DNA of 64,000 nt. It comes from Aquibacillus kalidii (lineage in GTDB: Bacteria; Bacillota; Bacilli; Bacillales; Amphibacillaceae). This document shows positions 30,649-39,899 of this stretch, piece by piece; within the stretch, counting starts at the first letter, position 1; each line of letters opens with the position of its first letter. The position numbers and the translations under genes were made by a program. The stretch spans positions 310,001-374,000 of the forward strand of contig NZ_JACLZI010000036.1 in the NCBI RefSeq assembly GCF_014280935.1, given 5' to 3'. Under the pieces are notes generated by a model. That model worked only from the letters and a program-made list of their open reading frames with translations, was not told the DNA's origin and searched no databases.

Positions 30649-33408
30649 TTATTCAACATCTACATAATGTTCTTTAACAATATCTGCACAACGATCACAA
30701 AGTTCTGGATAATCCTGATTAGACCCTACTGTCTCTGACGCAACCCAACAGCGTTCACATCTCTCAGCATCGTGTTTTTCTACATGAACATATACTTGTT
30801 CATATTCCTTAGCACCCTCAGCAGCGTCCACAATATCAGCTTCAGAAACAATTAATAATTGATGTAAATCTTCTATTCCAGCTAAAAGTTCTTTAACATT
30901 GTTATCTTTCGCAACAACTTTCAAACTAGCTTCCAAAGATTTACCAATCACTTTATTAGCACGAGCTTCTTCTAGTGCCTTTAGAATATCGTCACGAACA
31001 TTCATGAACAAATTCCATTTGTCTGTAAGTTCTTTTTCGCCGTCAATTTCTCTTACTTCTGGCATATCTGTCAATTGAACATTCTTAGCCTCTACTCCTG
31101 GAATATAACCCCAAATTTCATCAGCAGTATGGGAAAGAATTGGTGACAATAATTTAACTAAATTAGTAACAATTTCATAATAAACCGTTTGGATACTACG
31201 ACGTCTGCTACTGTCTTTCCCCTCAATATAAAGAATGTCTTTTGCAAAATCTAAATAGAAAGAGCTTAAGTCAATCGAACAGAAATTATGAATAGTATGA
31301 TAGATCGTAGAGAATTCATAATTGTCATATGCATACCTTACTTTAGCAATAAGACCTTGCAATTGAACTAACATGTAACGATCTACCTCTTGTAAATCTT
31401 GATCTGCTACCTTGTTTTGTTTAGGATCAAAGTCGTGTAAATTACCTAACATAAAGCGGAAAGTATTACGAATTTTACGATACCCTTCTGAGGTTTGTTT
31501 TATAATATCATCCGAAATTCTAACATCTGCCTGGTAATCCACCGACGCAACCCATAAACGAAGGATATCAGCACCGTATTGCTTCATAATTTTTGAAGGT
31601 ACAACGACGTTTCCAACTGATTTACTCATTTTTCGGCCTTGGCCATCTAAAGCAAATCCATGACTGATCACATTTTCGTATGGTGCTTTTCCAGTCACAG
31701 CTACTGCTGTTGAAATAGAAGAGTTAAACCAACCACGATATTGGTCAGAACCTTCTAAATAAACATCTGCAGGACGTCTTAACTCTGGACGTTCCTCTAG
31801 CACACCTTGGTGTGAAGAACCTGAATCAAACCACACATCCATAATATCTGTTTCTTTCGTAAAGGTTCCATTTGGACTGTGTTCTGATTGGAAACCTTCA
31901 GGTAATAAATCCTTTGTGTCCCATTCAAACCAAATATTAGACCCATGTTCGCGGAACAAATTGGATACGTGTGTTATTGTTTCATCTGTAATAATTGGTG
32001 TTCTGTCTTCTCCATAAAATACCGGAATTGGTACACCCCATGTACGTTGACGAGAAATACACCAATCTTCACGGTCACGAACCATGTTGTATAACCTTGT
32101 TTCACCCCATTTTGGATACCAATTAATTCTGTTTACTTCTTTCATGATATCTTCACGGAAGTCCTTAATCGATGCGAACCATTGATTGGTTGCGCGGAAG
32201 ATAGTTGGTTTCTTCGTTCTCCAGTCGTGTGGATAGGAATGCGTGATAAATTCTAGTTTTAACAATGCACCAACTTCTTCAAGCTTTTGCGTAATTTCTT
32301 TATTAGCAGCATCATAAAATAAACCTTCATAGCCCGGCGCTTCTTCAGTGAATACACCTTTTTCATCTACAGGGCACAAAACATCTAGTCCATAACGTTT
32401 ACCGACGAAGAAGTCATCTTCCCCGTGACCAGGTGCTGTGTGTACAAGACCAGTACCACTCTCAGTTGTTACATGTTCCCCGTTAATAATTAAGGAATCA
32501 CGATCATAAATTGGATGTTTGGCAACTAAGCGATCTGCTTCCTTACCCTTAAATGTTTTAAGTACCTCAGTAGATTCCCATTCTAATACTTCTGTTACTT
32601 TACCTAACATATCGTTAGCAACAATATACTTGTTATCTTGTACTTTAACGACTGCATATTCTAAATCTGGATGTAAAGAGATTGCAAGGTTAGCTGGAAT
32701 TGTCCATGGAGTTGTCGTCCAAATGATGAACTTCTCGTCTCCATCAAGTAAATCGCGCCCTTCTTTCACATCAAACGCCACGTAAATCGATGCAGAACGT
32801 TTATCTTGGTACTCAATCTCAGCTTCTGCTAAAGCAGATTCTGATGAAGGAGACCAGTAAACAGGCTTTAGTCCTTTATAGATATAACCTTTTTTAGCCA
32901 TTTCTCCAAAAACCTGGATTTGTGCTGCTTCGTAATCTTTCGTTAAAGTAATATAAGGATTTTCCCAATCCCCTCTTACTCCCAACTGCTTAAACTGAGT
33001 TCGTTGGTTGTCTACTTGTTTCAATGCATATTCTGCACATTTCCGTCTAAATTCCGCAACAGACATTTTTTTACGGTCAACCTTTTTCTTTGCAAGTGCT
33101 GATTCAATCGGTAATCCGTGTGTATCCCAACCTGGTACATATGGAGCGTGAAAGCCTGCCATTGATTTATATCGAACGATAAAGTCCTTCAATACTTTAT
33201 TCAATGCATGCCCCATATGAATATCACCATTTGCATACGGAGGGCCATCATGTAAAATAAATAAAGGTCTACCTTCTGTTCTTTGTTGTACTTGACCGTA
33301 AATGTCTTCTTCATCCCATTTTTCTTGAAGCTTTGGTTCCTTGTTTGGTAGATTTCCTCGCATTGGGAATTCTGTTTCTGGCATCAGTAACGTTTTCTTG
33401 TAATCCAT
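30649..33408 (-). CDS. ileS: Isoleucyl-tRNA synthetase
   Basis: A 919-residue class I synthetase that charges tRNA-Ile and edits valine. The HIGH motif is [16 protein letters not shown] near residue 57, and KMSKS is in [15 protein letters not shown] near residue 595. The CP1 editing domain lies between them. The C-terminal zinc finger has CERCWVAS and CDRCADIV. Length fits the bacterial type closest to B. subtilis IleS (921 residues). Expression is controlled by the T-box leader directly upstream. Confidence 0.97.
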   Translation of the reverse strand: MDYKKTLLMPETEFPMRGNLPNKEPKLQEKWDEEDIYGQVQQRTEGRPLFILHDGPPYANGDIHMGHALNKVLKDFIVRYKSMAGFHAPYVPGWDTHGLPIESALAKKKVDRKKMSVAEFRRKCAEYALKQVDNQRTQFKQLGVRGDWENPYITLTKDYEAAQIQVFGEMAKKGYIYKGLKPVYWSPSSESALAEAEIEYQDKRSASIYVAFDVKEGRDLLDGDEKFIIWTTTPWTIPANLAISLHPDLEYAVVKVQDNKYIVANDMLGKVTEVLEWESTEVLKTFKGKEADRLVAKHPIYDRDSLIINGEHVTTESGTGLVHTAPGHGEDDFFVGKRYGLDVLCPVDEKGVFTEEAPGYEGLFYDAANKEITQKLEEVGALLKLEFITHSYPHDWRTKKPTIFRATNQWFASIKDFREDIMKEVNRINWYPKWGETRLYNMVRDREDWCISRQRTWGVPIPVFYGEDRTPIITDETITHVSNLFREHGSNIWFEWDTKDLLPEGFQSEHSPNGTFTKETDIMDVWFDSGSSHQGVLEERPELRRPADVYLEGSDQYRGWFNSSISTAVAVTGKAPYENVISHGFALDGQGRKMSKSVGNVVVPSKIMKQYGADILRLWVASVDYQADVRISDDIIKQTSEGYRKIRNTFRFMLGNLHDFDPKQNKVADQDLQEVDRYMLVQLQGLIAKVRYAYDNYEFSTIYHTIHNFCSIDLSSFYLDFAKDILYIEGKDSSRRRSIQTVYYEIVTNLVKLLSPILSHTADEIWGYIPGVEAKNVQLTDMPEVREIDGEKELTDKWNLFMNVRDDILKALEEARANKVIGKSLEASLKVVAKDNNVKELLAGIEDLHQLLIVSEADIVDAAEGAKEYEQVYVHVEKHDAERCERCWVASETVGSNQDYPELCDRCADIVKEHYVDVE

Positions 33409-33479
33409 TCAACTTCCTCCTTATGATCCTATGTTCATGACTATTTACATACAGGCTGTGTTAATTTTTTAAGTAAACA

Positions 33480-33720
33480 AAAAGAGCCCTTCTATCCCAA
33501 AAGGGACGAGAAGGACTCGCGGTACCACCCTTATAGATTTAACATAATGTAAAATCCACTTGAGATTCGTAACGTGAATAAAACGTCCATGTCTACTGAG
33601 AAAAAATCGGTTCAAAATGGATACTTAAGGGTGATTTTCCAATCATAGTTTGCACTAGGCTTACACCGTCCCCAGTTCGCTTGGCCATCTACTCTGATTG
33701 TACTGTCCCTCGCCATGTAT
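33480..33720 (-). promoter_or_regulatory. T-box riboswitch (isoleucine) controlling ileS
   Basis: On the minus strand the 14-15-nt T-box AAGGGTGGTACCGCG lies at 33518-33532. The terminator follows at 33481-33516 (GAGTCCTTCT...AGAAGGGCTC and a U run). Upstream, a Stem I region ends with GGAAAATCACCC; its ATC at 33633-33635 is in the specifier-loop context and fits an isoleucine codon. Uncharged tRNA-Ile would bind and allow read-through. Confidence 0.93.
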
Positions 33721-33784
33721 TTAATCAAATCATTAAATTTTTGGTTAAATTTAACCCGAAATCGAGTTTTACTTATGTTAATGA

Positions 33785-33813
33785 ATTATATGTAAAATTC
33801 CGATAAACGTCAA
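33785..33813 (-). promoter_or_regulatory. Promoter of the ileS leader
   Basis: On the minus strand TTGACG (33808-33813), 17 bp, TATAAT (33785-33790): a near-consensus sigma-A promoter lying immediately after the divIVA stop codon. The predicted start is about 50 bases before Stem I. Confidence 0.88.
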
Positions 33814-33816
33814 GGT

Positions 33817-34329
33817 TTAATAATTTTTTTGTACTTCTTTTTCCAAATCGATGTCTGAACCTAACTCTGTATCGAACAAACCATCCCAATCGTCATTTTC
33901 AACTAAGTCTAACTGAGCTTCAACCAACATTTTTAAACGCGTACGGAAAACCTTTGCTTGTTTTTTTAATTCTTCGACTTCAATAGAGATTCTTCGAGAC
34001 TTTTGCAATGCTTCATTAATGATTCTATCTGCATTTTTCTCCGCCTCTTTAATAATTAGCTTAGACTCCTTGGTAGCATTCCCCTTAACTTCTTCTGCTG
34101 TTTCCTGTGCAATTAAGATAGATTTATTTAAGGTAGATTCAATATTAGAAAAATGTCCAAGTCTTTCATTTAGTTGTTCTACTTGTTCTTTTAATTCTTT
34201 TCTCTCACGTATCACTAATTCATAATCTTTAATGACTTGATCTAAAAATTCATTTACCTCATCTTCATCATAGCCTCTGAATCCTCGTGTAAATTCTTTG
34301 TTGTGAATATCTAATGGTGTTAATGGCAC
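33817..34329 (-). CDS. divIVA: Cell-division initiation / polarity protein DivIVA
   Basis: A 170-residue coiled-coil protein that binds negatively curved membrane at septa and poles and positions Min proteins and the sporulation chromosome. The lipid-binding N-terminus MPLTPLDIHNKEFTRGFRGY is followed by DEDEVNEFLDQVIKDYE and long coiled coils. Start: GTG at 34329, which yields the B. subtilis-like MPLTP... and is 8 bp from AAGGAGG; an in-frame GTG three codons earlier overlaps the ribosome site. It ends the ylm cluster, before ileS, as usual. Confidence 0.95.
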   Translation of the reverse strand: MPLTPLDIHNKEFTRGFRGYDEDEVNEFLDQVIKDYELVIRERKELKEQVEQLNERLGHFSNIESTLNKSILIAQETAEEVKGNATKESKLIIKEAEKNADRIINEALQKSRRISIEVEELKKQAKVFRTRLKMLVEAQLDLVENDDWDGLFDTELGSDIDLEKEVQKNY

Positions 34330-34425
34330 TTTGGCCACCTCCTTAAAGATGTGAAATTATTCGGTTACTTCTAGTATATAACCATTTCGACATAAAACAA
34401 TCAATTCCTCCAAAAAACGTACAAA

Positions 34426-35199
34426 TTATTTTAATTTTTCATAAGTAACCTTCCATTTATCCTTTTTGGATAATCCATGAATCTCTGATAATTTGCTTCT
34501 TCCTTTGCCACGCATCGATAATAAGTCACCCGGTTCAATTTTAAAGGAAGGGTTATCTACCAATTGAAAATTCACTTTTACTAACCCTTTTTGGATAGCA
34601 CTAACTGCATTTTGCCTGGAAATGTTATAAATCTCTTTTAAAACAGCATCTAACCTTAAAGATGAAACAGTAGTATGTTCCGCAATCCAGGCTTCTTTTT
34701 TCTCTAATTGTTTATCAAAGGATTGTTCTTCGAATGTAACACTTGCTTTTTTTATATCTGTTAAATTCATTTTAATGTAGGATACAAGCTCAGATGAAAC
34801 AATAATTTGAATTGTACCATCTGCTACTAGTAAATCCCCCATCTTTTTTCTTTTAATTCCTGTAGATAGAAATGCCCCAAGGACATCACGGTGTTCTAGT
34901 GAAATAAATTTAGTAGGGTAAGTGGCTTCCAGCAGTTCCGTTTCAAAGTCATTCACCGTAATCGTTTCGTAAAATGGTGCTAATATTGCACGCTTACGCT
35001 CCGTTTCTTCATTACCGCCAAAGAAATGTAATTGCATATCTGAATCTTTGCCAATAATCGTTGCAAAAATTGTCTGTTCTCTTGGATTTAAGAAATCTGT
35101 TAATTTAGGTTGAAAATAACGTTCAACCTCATCCTTCCACGAAAGAATTTGATCGATGAAAGGATGTTCTTCTTTTCTAAAATGCTGATAAATATCCAT
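34426..35199 (-). CDS. ylmH: S4-domain RNA-binding protein YlmH (RqcP)
   Basis: A 257-residue protein with a C-terminal S4 domain (about 180-250: SSLRLDAVLKEIYNISRQNAVSAIQKGLVKVN). B. subtilis YlmH/RqcP stabilises the peptidyl-tRNA during RqcH-driven alanine tailing on 50S subunits, so it is the functional partner of the rqcH product encoded at 14.6-16.4 kb. The ATG at 35199 (MDIYQHFRKEEHPFIDQ) has AGGTG 6 bp upstream and gives the B. subtilis length; a GTG three codons earlier overlaps the ribosome site. Confidence 0.93.
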   Translation of the reverse strand: MDIYQHFRKEEHPFIDQILSWKDEVERYFQPKLTDFLNPREQTIFATIIGKDSDMQLHFFGGNEETERKRAILAPFYETITVNDFETELLEATYPTKFISLEHRDVLGAFLSTGIKRKKMGDLLVADGTIQIIVSSELVSYIKMNLTDIKKASVTFEEQSFDKQLEKKEAWIAEHTTVSSLRLDAVLKEIYNISRQNAVSAIQKGLVKVNFQLVDNPSFKIEPGDLLSMRGKGRSKLSEIHGLSKKDKWKVTYEKLK

Positions 35200-35283
35200 A
35201 TATATCACCTTTAAGTATAAACTTTAACTATTGGTAGGACTTTCAAAGACATATACTATTCATTACTTCCAATAATATGAAAA

Positions 35284-35305
35284 AACTTGGCACTGGCCAA
35301 GTTTT
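35284..35305 (-). terminator. Hairpin between ylmG and ylmH
   Basis: AAACTTGGC (35284-35292) pairs with GCCAAGTTT (35297-35305), flanked by A/T runs on both sides. It may reduce read-through from sepF-ylmG into ylmH-divIVA. Confidence 0.8.
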
Positions 35306-35316
35306 TATTACAACTA

Positions 35317-35580
35317 TTAGAACATATTAGGTAAAACCCTTATTCCAGTAGTCGCAAACTGAAGAACTAAAAGTCCAACAATTGGCGAAATATCAATCAT
35401 ACCACCAATTGGCGGAATAATTTTACGAAATGGTTCCAAATAAGGCTCACAAATACTTTCTAAAAATCGTCCAATAGATGACTCCCTAGCCCCTGGGAAC
35501 CAAGACATTAATATATAGATGATTAGTGCAAAGCTATATATTTCAATAACGTTCTCTAAGATTCCAAATACTATATACAT
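35317..35580 (-). CDS. ylmG: YggT family membrane protein YlmG
   Basis: An 87-residue integral membrane protein with two hydrophobic segments. The family signature is [11 protein letters not shown] followed by [28 protein letters not shown]. It belongs to a conserved division-linked cluster with sepF; a role in septum formation or osmotic tolerance has been proposed but not proven. It is 6 bp from sepF. Confidence 0.92.
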   Translation of the reverse strand: MYIVFGILENVIEIYSFALIIYILMSWFPGARESSIGRFLESICEPYLEPFRKIIPPIGGMIDISPIVGLLVLQFATTGIRVLPNMF

Positions 35581-35586
35581 GCTGTT

Positions 35587-36021
35587 TTACCACCCTTTGT
35601 CTATGTCTTCCTCTAGCATCTCAGTAATATTACCAGATACATCAACATTATCTGGTGTACATAAAAACGTTTTCGTACCTAGCTTCTGAATAGTACCAGA
35701 TAAAGCATATACAGTTCCACTCAGGAAATCCACGATATGTCTAGCATCATTATGGTCAACTCGTTGAAGATTAATAACTATGGAACGTCGATTAATGATA
35801 TGATCTGCAATTTCTTGAGCTTCATTAAAAGAACTAGGTTCACACAAAACAACTTTTGAAGTAGTTTGTACTGATTTGAGACTTACTACATTCTGTTTTT
35901 TATCTCGCCTTGATGGTGTTGAGGGAATATCTAATTCTGGCTGTTCTTGCTCATGTTCCTCAATATACTCGTACTCATCTTCTACTGAGAAGAATGTTCT
36001 AAATTTGTTTTTCAAACTCAC
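35587..36021 (-). CDS. sepF: Cell-division protein SepF
   Basis: A 144-residue cytoplasmic protein that anchors and aligns FtsZ filaments. The N-terminal amphipathic membrane-binding segment is MSLKNKFRTFFSVEDEYEYI, followed by an acidic linker and the SepF core (about 60-144) with VVLCEPSSFNEAQEIADHI, SIVINLQRVD and ARHIVDFLSGTVYALSG. The GTG at 36021 gives the B. subtilis-like start and is 8 bp from GAGG; an in-frame GTG three codons earlier overlaps the ribosome site. Confidence 0.95.
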   Translation of the reverse strand: MSLKNKFRTFFSVEDEYEYIEEHEQEQPELDIPSTPSRRDKKQNVVSLKSVQTTSKVVLCEPSSFNEAQEIADHIINRRSIVINLQRVDHNDARHIVDFLSGTVYALSGTIQKLGTKTFLCTPDNVDVSGNITEMLEEDIDKGW

Positions 36022-36032
36022 TTTTATCACCT

Positions 36033-36710
36033 CTATTTTTCAGACCCTACTAAGTTAGATCCGATTCGAATATGTGTCGCACCTTCCTCAATCGCAATTG
36101 TATAATCATTACTCATCCCCATTGATAAGTAATCACATGGAGCATGGTCATAGTTTTTGTCACGAATTTCATCACGAAGCCTACGCAATCCGCTGAAAGT
36201 ATTCCGAATAATTTGTTGCTCCTCTACATGAGGAGCCATTGTCATCAAACCAACAATCTTAATGTTTTCATATCGCTTTAGGTCTTCTACAAAGTTATGT
36301 ACTTGCTCAACGTTGATACCGTGCTTTGATTCTTCTCCACTCACATTTACTTGGATAAAGCATGAAATAGGATTATCTGAACGTTTATTTATCTCTTTTG
36401 CTAAGGATATCCTATCTAAAGAATGAATGTAATCAATACCATGAATAACATCCTTCACCTTTCTTGATTGAAGGGAACCTATGAAATGCCATGTTGCCTG
36501 GTTGCTAAGTTCTTGATACTTTTCCAGGAATCCTTCCATACGATTTTCACCAAGATTTGTAATTCCCGATTCGACTGCCTCTTTGGCACGTTCTATCGTA
36601 ACATACTTTGTTACACCTATAATGGTAATATCTTCTTCATTTCTATTTGCACGGTTGCATGCTTGTTGTATTTTCTGACGGATTAATTGTAAATTAGCTT
36701 GTACATTCAT
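36033..36710 (-). CDS. ylmE: PLP-binding homeostasis protein YlmE (YggS/PLPBP family)
   Basis: A 225-residue, non-enzymatic pyridoxal phosphate-binding TIM-barrel protein of the YggS/PROSC family that buffers PLP. The PLP lysine is in IIGVTKYV, and LGENRMEGFLEKY, WHFIGSLQSRKVK, CFIQVNVSGEESKHG, LSMGMSNDY and the terminal HIRIGSNLVG complete the signature. It has the conserved position between pgeF and sepF. Confidence 0.93.
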   Translation of the reverse strand: MNVQANLQLIRQKIQQACNRANRNEEDITIIGVTKYVTIERAKEAVESGITNLGENRMEGFLEKYQELSNQATWHFIGSLQSRKVKDVIHGIDYIHSLDRISLAKEINKRSDNPISCFIQVNVSGEESKHGINVEQVHNFVEDLKRYENIKIVGLMTMAPHVEEQQIIRNTFSGLRRLRDEIRDKNYDHAPCDYLSMGMSNDYTIAIEEGATHIRIGSNLVGSEK

Positions 36711-36729
36711 TGGAGCTAAAGCCTCCTTT

Positions 36730-37548
36730 CTAGGACTTAACTGTGTAACCTATAAAGCCGAGCATTCGACCAGTTTTCCCTAAGTCGCCTCGATGGGAGA
36801 AAAATTTATCATCCGTATATGTGCAGTAGCTAGATACGGATATATTCTCAGGCAATACCCCAACTTTCTTTAAGTACATTTGATTAAGCGTCTTTAAATC
36901 TAGTAAGTAATTGCCATTTTCTTTCTGTCTTACTACTTTCGTTATAAATTCTCTTTCAATATTATCTATCACCTTTTGATCAACTTCATAAACATGTTCT
37001 CCGATACAAGGGCCGATAAGTACTTTAATATTATTTAAATTAGCTCCTGATCTCACGAGATTTGCAACCATTTCTTCAGCTATCCCCCCAACTGAACCTC
37101 GCCAGCCTGCGTGGGCAATTCCAATCCACATGGAATTTGGATCGTAAAAGAATAAAGGGACACAGTCTGCAAACAATGCTGCACATAACACTTCAGGCTT
37201 ATTTGTAATTAATCCATCAACACCTTGTATCGTGTTGTCGTGACTCACTGATCCTCTACCTAAATCAGCCTCTTCAATGATTTTAATCGTTGTACTATGG
37301 ATTTGTTCTCCAATCACCCATCTCTCTATTGGAAAAGAGAGCAACGAAGCTAATTGTTTTCTGTTTGATAAAACCAAAGTTGGATCATCAGGTACATGAA
37401 ACCCTAAATTAAAGGAATCAAATGGAGGGTTACTCACGCCTCCATTCCGGGTGGTAAATCCCACCGTAACTTTTATTTTTGAATTTTGTTGGTCCCAGTC
37501 TCTAACAAGTAATATTGATTCGTGCTCTATTGATTCAAAGGGTTCCAA
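36730..37548 (-). CDS. pgeF: Multicopper-oxidase-fold purine nucleoside phosphorylase/laccase-domain protein (YlmD/PgeF)
   Basis: A 272-residue member of the DUF152/LACC1 family. Members act on purine nucleosides; E. coli YfiH/PgeF was also described as a peptidoglycan-editing factor, so the role in division genes is unsettled. The zinc-site residues lie in GEQIHSTTI (His), ALFADCVPLFFYD (Cys) and IGIAHAGWRGSVGGI (His). The start is TTG with GGAGGG 7 bp upstream. It lies downstream of ylmC. Confidence 0.9.
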   Translation of the reverse strand: MEPFESIEHESILLVRDWDQQNSKIKVTVGFTTRNGGVSNPPFDSFNLGFHVPDDPTLVLSNRKQLASLLSFPIERWVIGEQIHSTTIKIIEEADLGRGSVSHDNTIQGVDGLITNKPEVLCAALFADCVPLFFYDPNSMWIGIAHAGWRGSVGGIAEEMVANLVRSGANLNNIKVLIGPCIGEHVYEVDQKVIDNIEREFITKVVRQKENGNYLLDLKTLNQMYLKKVGVLPENISVSSYCTYTDDKFFSHRGDLGKTGRMLGFIGYTVKS

Positions 37549-37614
37549 TATCCACCCTCCTAGTATTTTTCACCATTTTACCACATTTCTCCGTTCATTT
37601 CTTGTAATTCCCTA

Positions 37615-37884
37615 TCAATTTTGGTCTGAATCTGTAAATAATCGTGGATTATTCCCTTTTCGAACTAAAATGACATCTGATCCAATTGTAACAATATTGT
37701 TCCAAGGAACCGTTATTTCCTCCTCTTTCCCAAAAATACCCATTACTTTTCCTTTTGTTCCGATAATAAGAGAAAGTACTTGGCCTTTATCAACATCAAT
37801 ATCCAAGTCTGTGATGTTTCCTAGCTTCCTACCATCTTCAACCATTATAATATCTTTTATTTGTAATTCTGAAAGAGTTATCAT
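37615..37884 (-). CDS. ylmC: YlmC/YmxH family PRC-barrel sporulation protein
   Basis: An 89-residue PRC-barrel protein, MITLSELQIKDIIMVEDGRK..., with the conserved LGNITDLDIDVDKGQVLSLI and VPWNNIVTIGSDVILVR. It belongs to the YlmC/YmxH family found in spore-formers; the biochemical function is unknown. The ATG at 37884 has AGGTG 6 bp upstream. In B. subtilis it follows sigG/ylmA; here ylmA is missing and sigG is directly upstream, separated by a terminator and a 300-bp leader. Confidence 0.88.
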   Translation of the reverse strand: MITLSELQIKDIIMVEDGRKLGNITDLDIDVDKGQVLSLIIGTKGKVMGIFGKEEEITVPWNNIVTIGSDVILVRKGNNPRLFTDSDQN

Positions 37885-38183
37885 AACTAACACCTACCTT
37901 TTGTACTAATATATGCACGAAATTAGTTATCTTTCTTTTTCTTAGCAATCCTTTCAAAAAAATTGATTTTATATTTTTTATAAGTAATTTTGCTTACATC
38001 ATAATGTATAAAATGCATCATTACTATGATTTAGTTTCTGCTATGGCAGAAGAGCATATTAGAGATGAACCCTAACTGAGTTCCTGCCCTTGGAAAATTG
38101 AGAATTCTACTGGAAAAGAGTATGAACACATAACCCTATAAGATGGACTAACCTAATCACTATAATTTAGTCATAAATAAACA
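37885..38183 (-). promoter_or_regulatory. Leader/promoter region of ylmC
   Basis: A 300-bp AT-rich region without a gene. On the minus strand TCATA, 14 bp, TATACATT (about 37995-38020) resembles a sigma-E promoter (ATA -35, CATACANT -10). Prediction by eye; see findings. Confidence 0.4.
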
Positions 38184-38219
38184 CCCCCAAAGTTAGATTT
38201 TCAGTCTAACTTTGGGGGT
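38184..38219 (-). terminator. Strong terminator of sigG
   Basis: CACCCCCAAAGTTAGA (38184-38199) pairs with TCTAACTTTGGGGGTG (38204-38219), a 16-bp perfect stem. The flanking sequence is not very U-rich, but the stability supports termination. Confidence 0.85.
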
Positions 38220-38242
38220 GCAGTACCATATAGGTCCTTTCT

Positions 38243-39022
38243 TTATTCAAACATTTCTTTGTTCATTTCTTGGATAGCTGCTTTTTCTAATCGTGATACT
38301 TGCGCTTGGGAAATACCAATTTCTTCAGCTACCTCCATTTGCGTCTTACCTTGGAAAAATCGCTTATTAAGGATCATCTTTTCTCGTTCGTTTAACCGAT
38401 GCATCCCTTCTTTTAACGATAACATATCCAACCAATTGGAATCTTTGTCATTCTCATCACTTAATTGATCCATTACAAATATTGGATCTCCTCCGTCATT
38501 ATATATTGGTTCAAATAAGGAGACAGGATCCTGAATAGCATCCATTGCAAAAACAATATCTGAATGAGGAATGTCCATTTCTTTTGCTATTTCCATTGGT
38601 GTTGGATCCTTAGATGTTTTACTAATTAATTTTTCTCTTACCTGTAATGCTTTGTAAGCAATATCTCTTAATGAACGAGAAACTCTTATAGGATTGTTAT
38701 CTCTTAAGTACCTTCTAATTTCACCAATAATCATAGGAACAGCGTAGGTTGAAAATTTAACATTTTGACCTAAATCGAAATTATCAATCGATTTCATCAA
38801 TCCAATACAGCCAACCTGAAATAAATCATCACCATATTCACCGCGATTATTAAAACGTTGAATAACACTTAGAACAAGCCGCAAATTACCATTAACTAAC
38901 TGTTCCCTAGCTGATATGTCACCTTCTTGCATCTGCCTAAACAACTTTCGCATTTCTTCATTTTTTAATACAGGTAATTTTGATGTATCTACTCCGCAAA
39001 TTTCTACCTTATGTCTTGTCAT
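38243..39022 (-). CDS. sigG: RNA polymerase sporulation sigma factor SigG (late forespore)
   Basis: A 259-residue sigma-70 family factor that directs late forespore genes after engulfment. MTRHKVEICGVDTSKLPVLK matches the SigG N-terminus (B. subtilis SigG is 260 residues). Region 2 has LFQVGCIGLMKSIDNFD and KFSTYAVPMIIGEIRRYLRD. Region 4 has HRLNEREKMILNKRFFQGKTQMEVAEEIGISQAQVSRLEK. It follows sigE, separated by a 123-bp gap that carries a sigma-F/G-type promoter, as in B. subtilis. Confidence 0.97.
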   Translation of the reverse strand: MTRHKVEICGVDTSKLPVLKNEEMRKLFRQMQEGDISAREQLVNGNLRLVLSVIQRFNNRGEYGDDLFQVGCIGLMKSIDNFDLGQNVKFSTYAVPMIIGEIRRYLRDNNPIRVSRSLRDIAYKALQVREKLISKTSKDPTPMEIAKEMDIPHSDIVFAMDAIQDPVSLFEPIYNDGGDPIFVMDQLSDENDKDSNWLDMLSLKEGMHRLNEREKMILNKRFFQGKTQMEVAEEIGISQAQVSRLEKAAIQEMNKEMFE

Positions 39023-39058
39023 GTTCTACCCTCCCGGTTGGAGTTGCTATTCATGGAA

Positions 39059-39088
39059 CAGTATCACCATTTGGGAGAGATTTTATGC
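39059..39088 (-). promoter_or_regulatory. Sigma-F/sigma-G-type promoter of sigG
   Basis: On the minus strand GCATA (39084-39088), 15 bp, GGTGATACTG (39059-39068). This fits the sigma-F consensus GYATA, about 15, GGNNANANTR at all fixed positions. B. subtilis sigG is transcribed in the forespore by sigma-F and then sigma-G. Confidence 0.82.
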
Positions 39089-39145
39089 AGAGTAAATCTT
39101 TACACCTGTATCAAATCATTCGGATAAATCCGTCTATTATTAGGG

Positions 39146-39865
39146 TTAAACCATTTTATTAAATTCTTTTTTTAATCGACGAATTATCTTTTTTTCCAAT
39201 CTCGAAATGTAGGATTGGGATATGCCTAACATGTCTGCAACATCTTTTTGTGTTTTTTCTTCATCACCAATTAAACCAAATCGTAACTCCATAATCTGTT
39301 TTTCTCGATCATTTAGTTGCTCTAAGGCTTTCATTAATAAATTCTTATCAACGTCTGCTTCAATATCTTTAATAGTCACATCGTCATCGGTACCCAAGAC
39401 ATCTGATAATAACAATTCATTTCCATCCCAATCAATATTCAACGGCTCATCAAATGAGATTTCAGACTTAAGTTTGTTATTTTTTCTTAGATACATTAAA
39501 ATTTCATTTTCAATACATCTTGATGCATAAGTTGCCAATTTAATTTTCTTTTCAGGGTTAAATGTATTAATTGCCTTAATAAGCCCTATCGTTCCTATGC
39601 TTATTAAGTCTTCGATATTAATGCCTGTATTTTCAAATTTTCTTGCTATATATACTACTAAACGTAAATTTCTCTCTATCAACATTGCTCTGGCAGCTTT
39701 ATCCCCTACTGGTAGTCTTTTTAGAAGTTCAGCTTCCTCATCCTTAGACAATGGAGGAGGCAATGCTTCACTCCCACCTATGTAATAAATCTCCTCTGTT
39801 TTGAAACCTAATTTTATTAAGATTTTGTACCACCATAATTGGATTTTCAACTTCCATTTTTTCAT
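39146..39865 (-). CDS. sigE: RNA polymerase sporulation sigma factor SigE (pro-sigma-E)
   Basis: A 239-residue precursor of the first mother-cell sigma factor. The N-terminal pro-sequence [20 protein letters not shown] is amphipathic, and the SpoIIGA cleavage region [17 protein letters not shown] is intact, with the Tyr27-Tyr28 pair at the same positions as in B. subtilis. Region 2 has [16 protein letters not shown] and [16 protein letters not shown]; region 4 has [16 protein letters not shown] and [18 protein letters not shown]. It lies 34 bp after spoIIGA, forming the spoIIG operon. Confidence 0.97.
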   Translation of the reverse strand: MKKWKLKIQLWWYKILIKLGFKTEEIYYIGGSEALPPPLSKDEEAELLKRLPVGDKAARAMLIERNLRLVVYIARKFENTGINIEDLISIGTIGLIKAINTFNPEKKIKLATYASRCIENEILMYLRKNNKLKSEISFDEPLNIDWDGNELLLSDVLGTDDDVTIKDIEADVDKNLLMKALEQLNDREKQIMELRFGLIGDEEKTQKDVADMLGISQSYISRLEKKIIRRLKKEFNKMV

Positions 39866-39899
39866 CTGTTCATCTCTCCTTCATCTAGTATTAATTTTC

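Noticed and set aside
37451-37909. 152-codon plus-strand ORF across the start of pgeF and ylmC
   Set aside because: It is antisense to two well-supported genes and shows low-complexity Ser/Ile composition typical of shadow frames.
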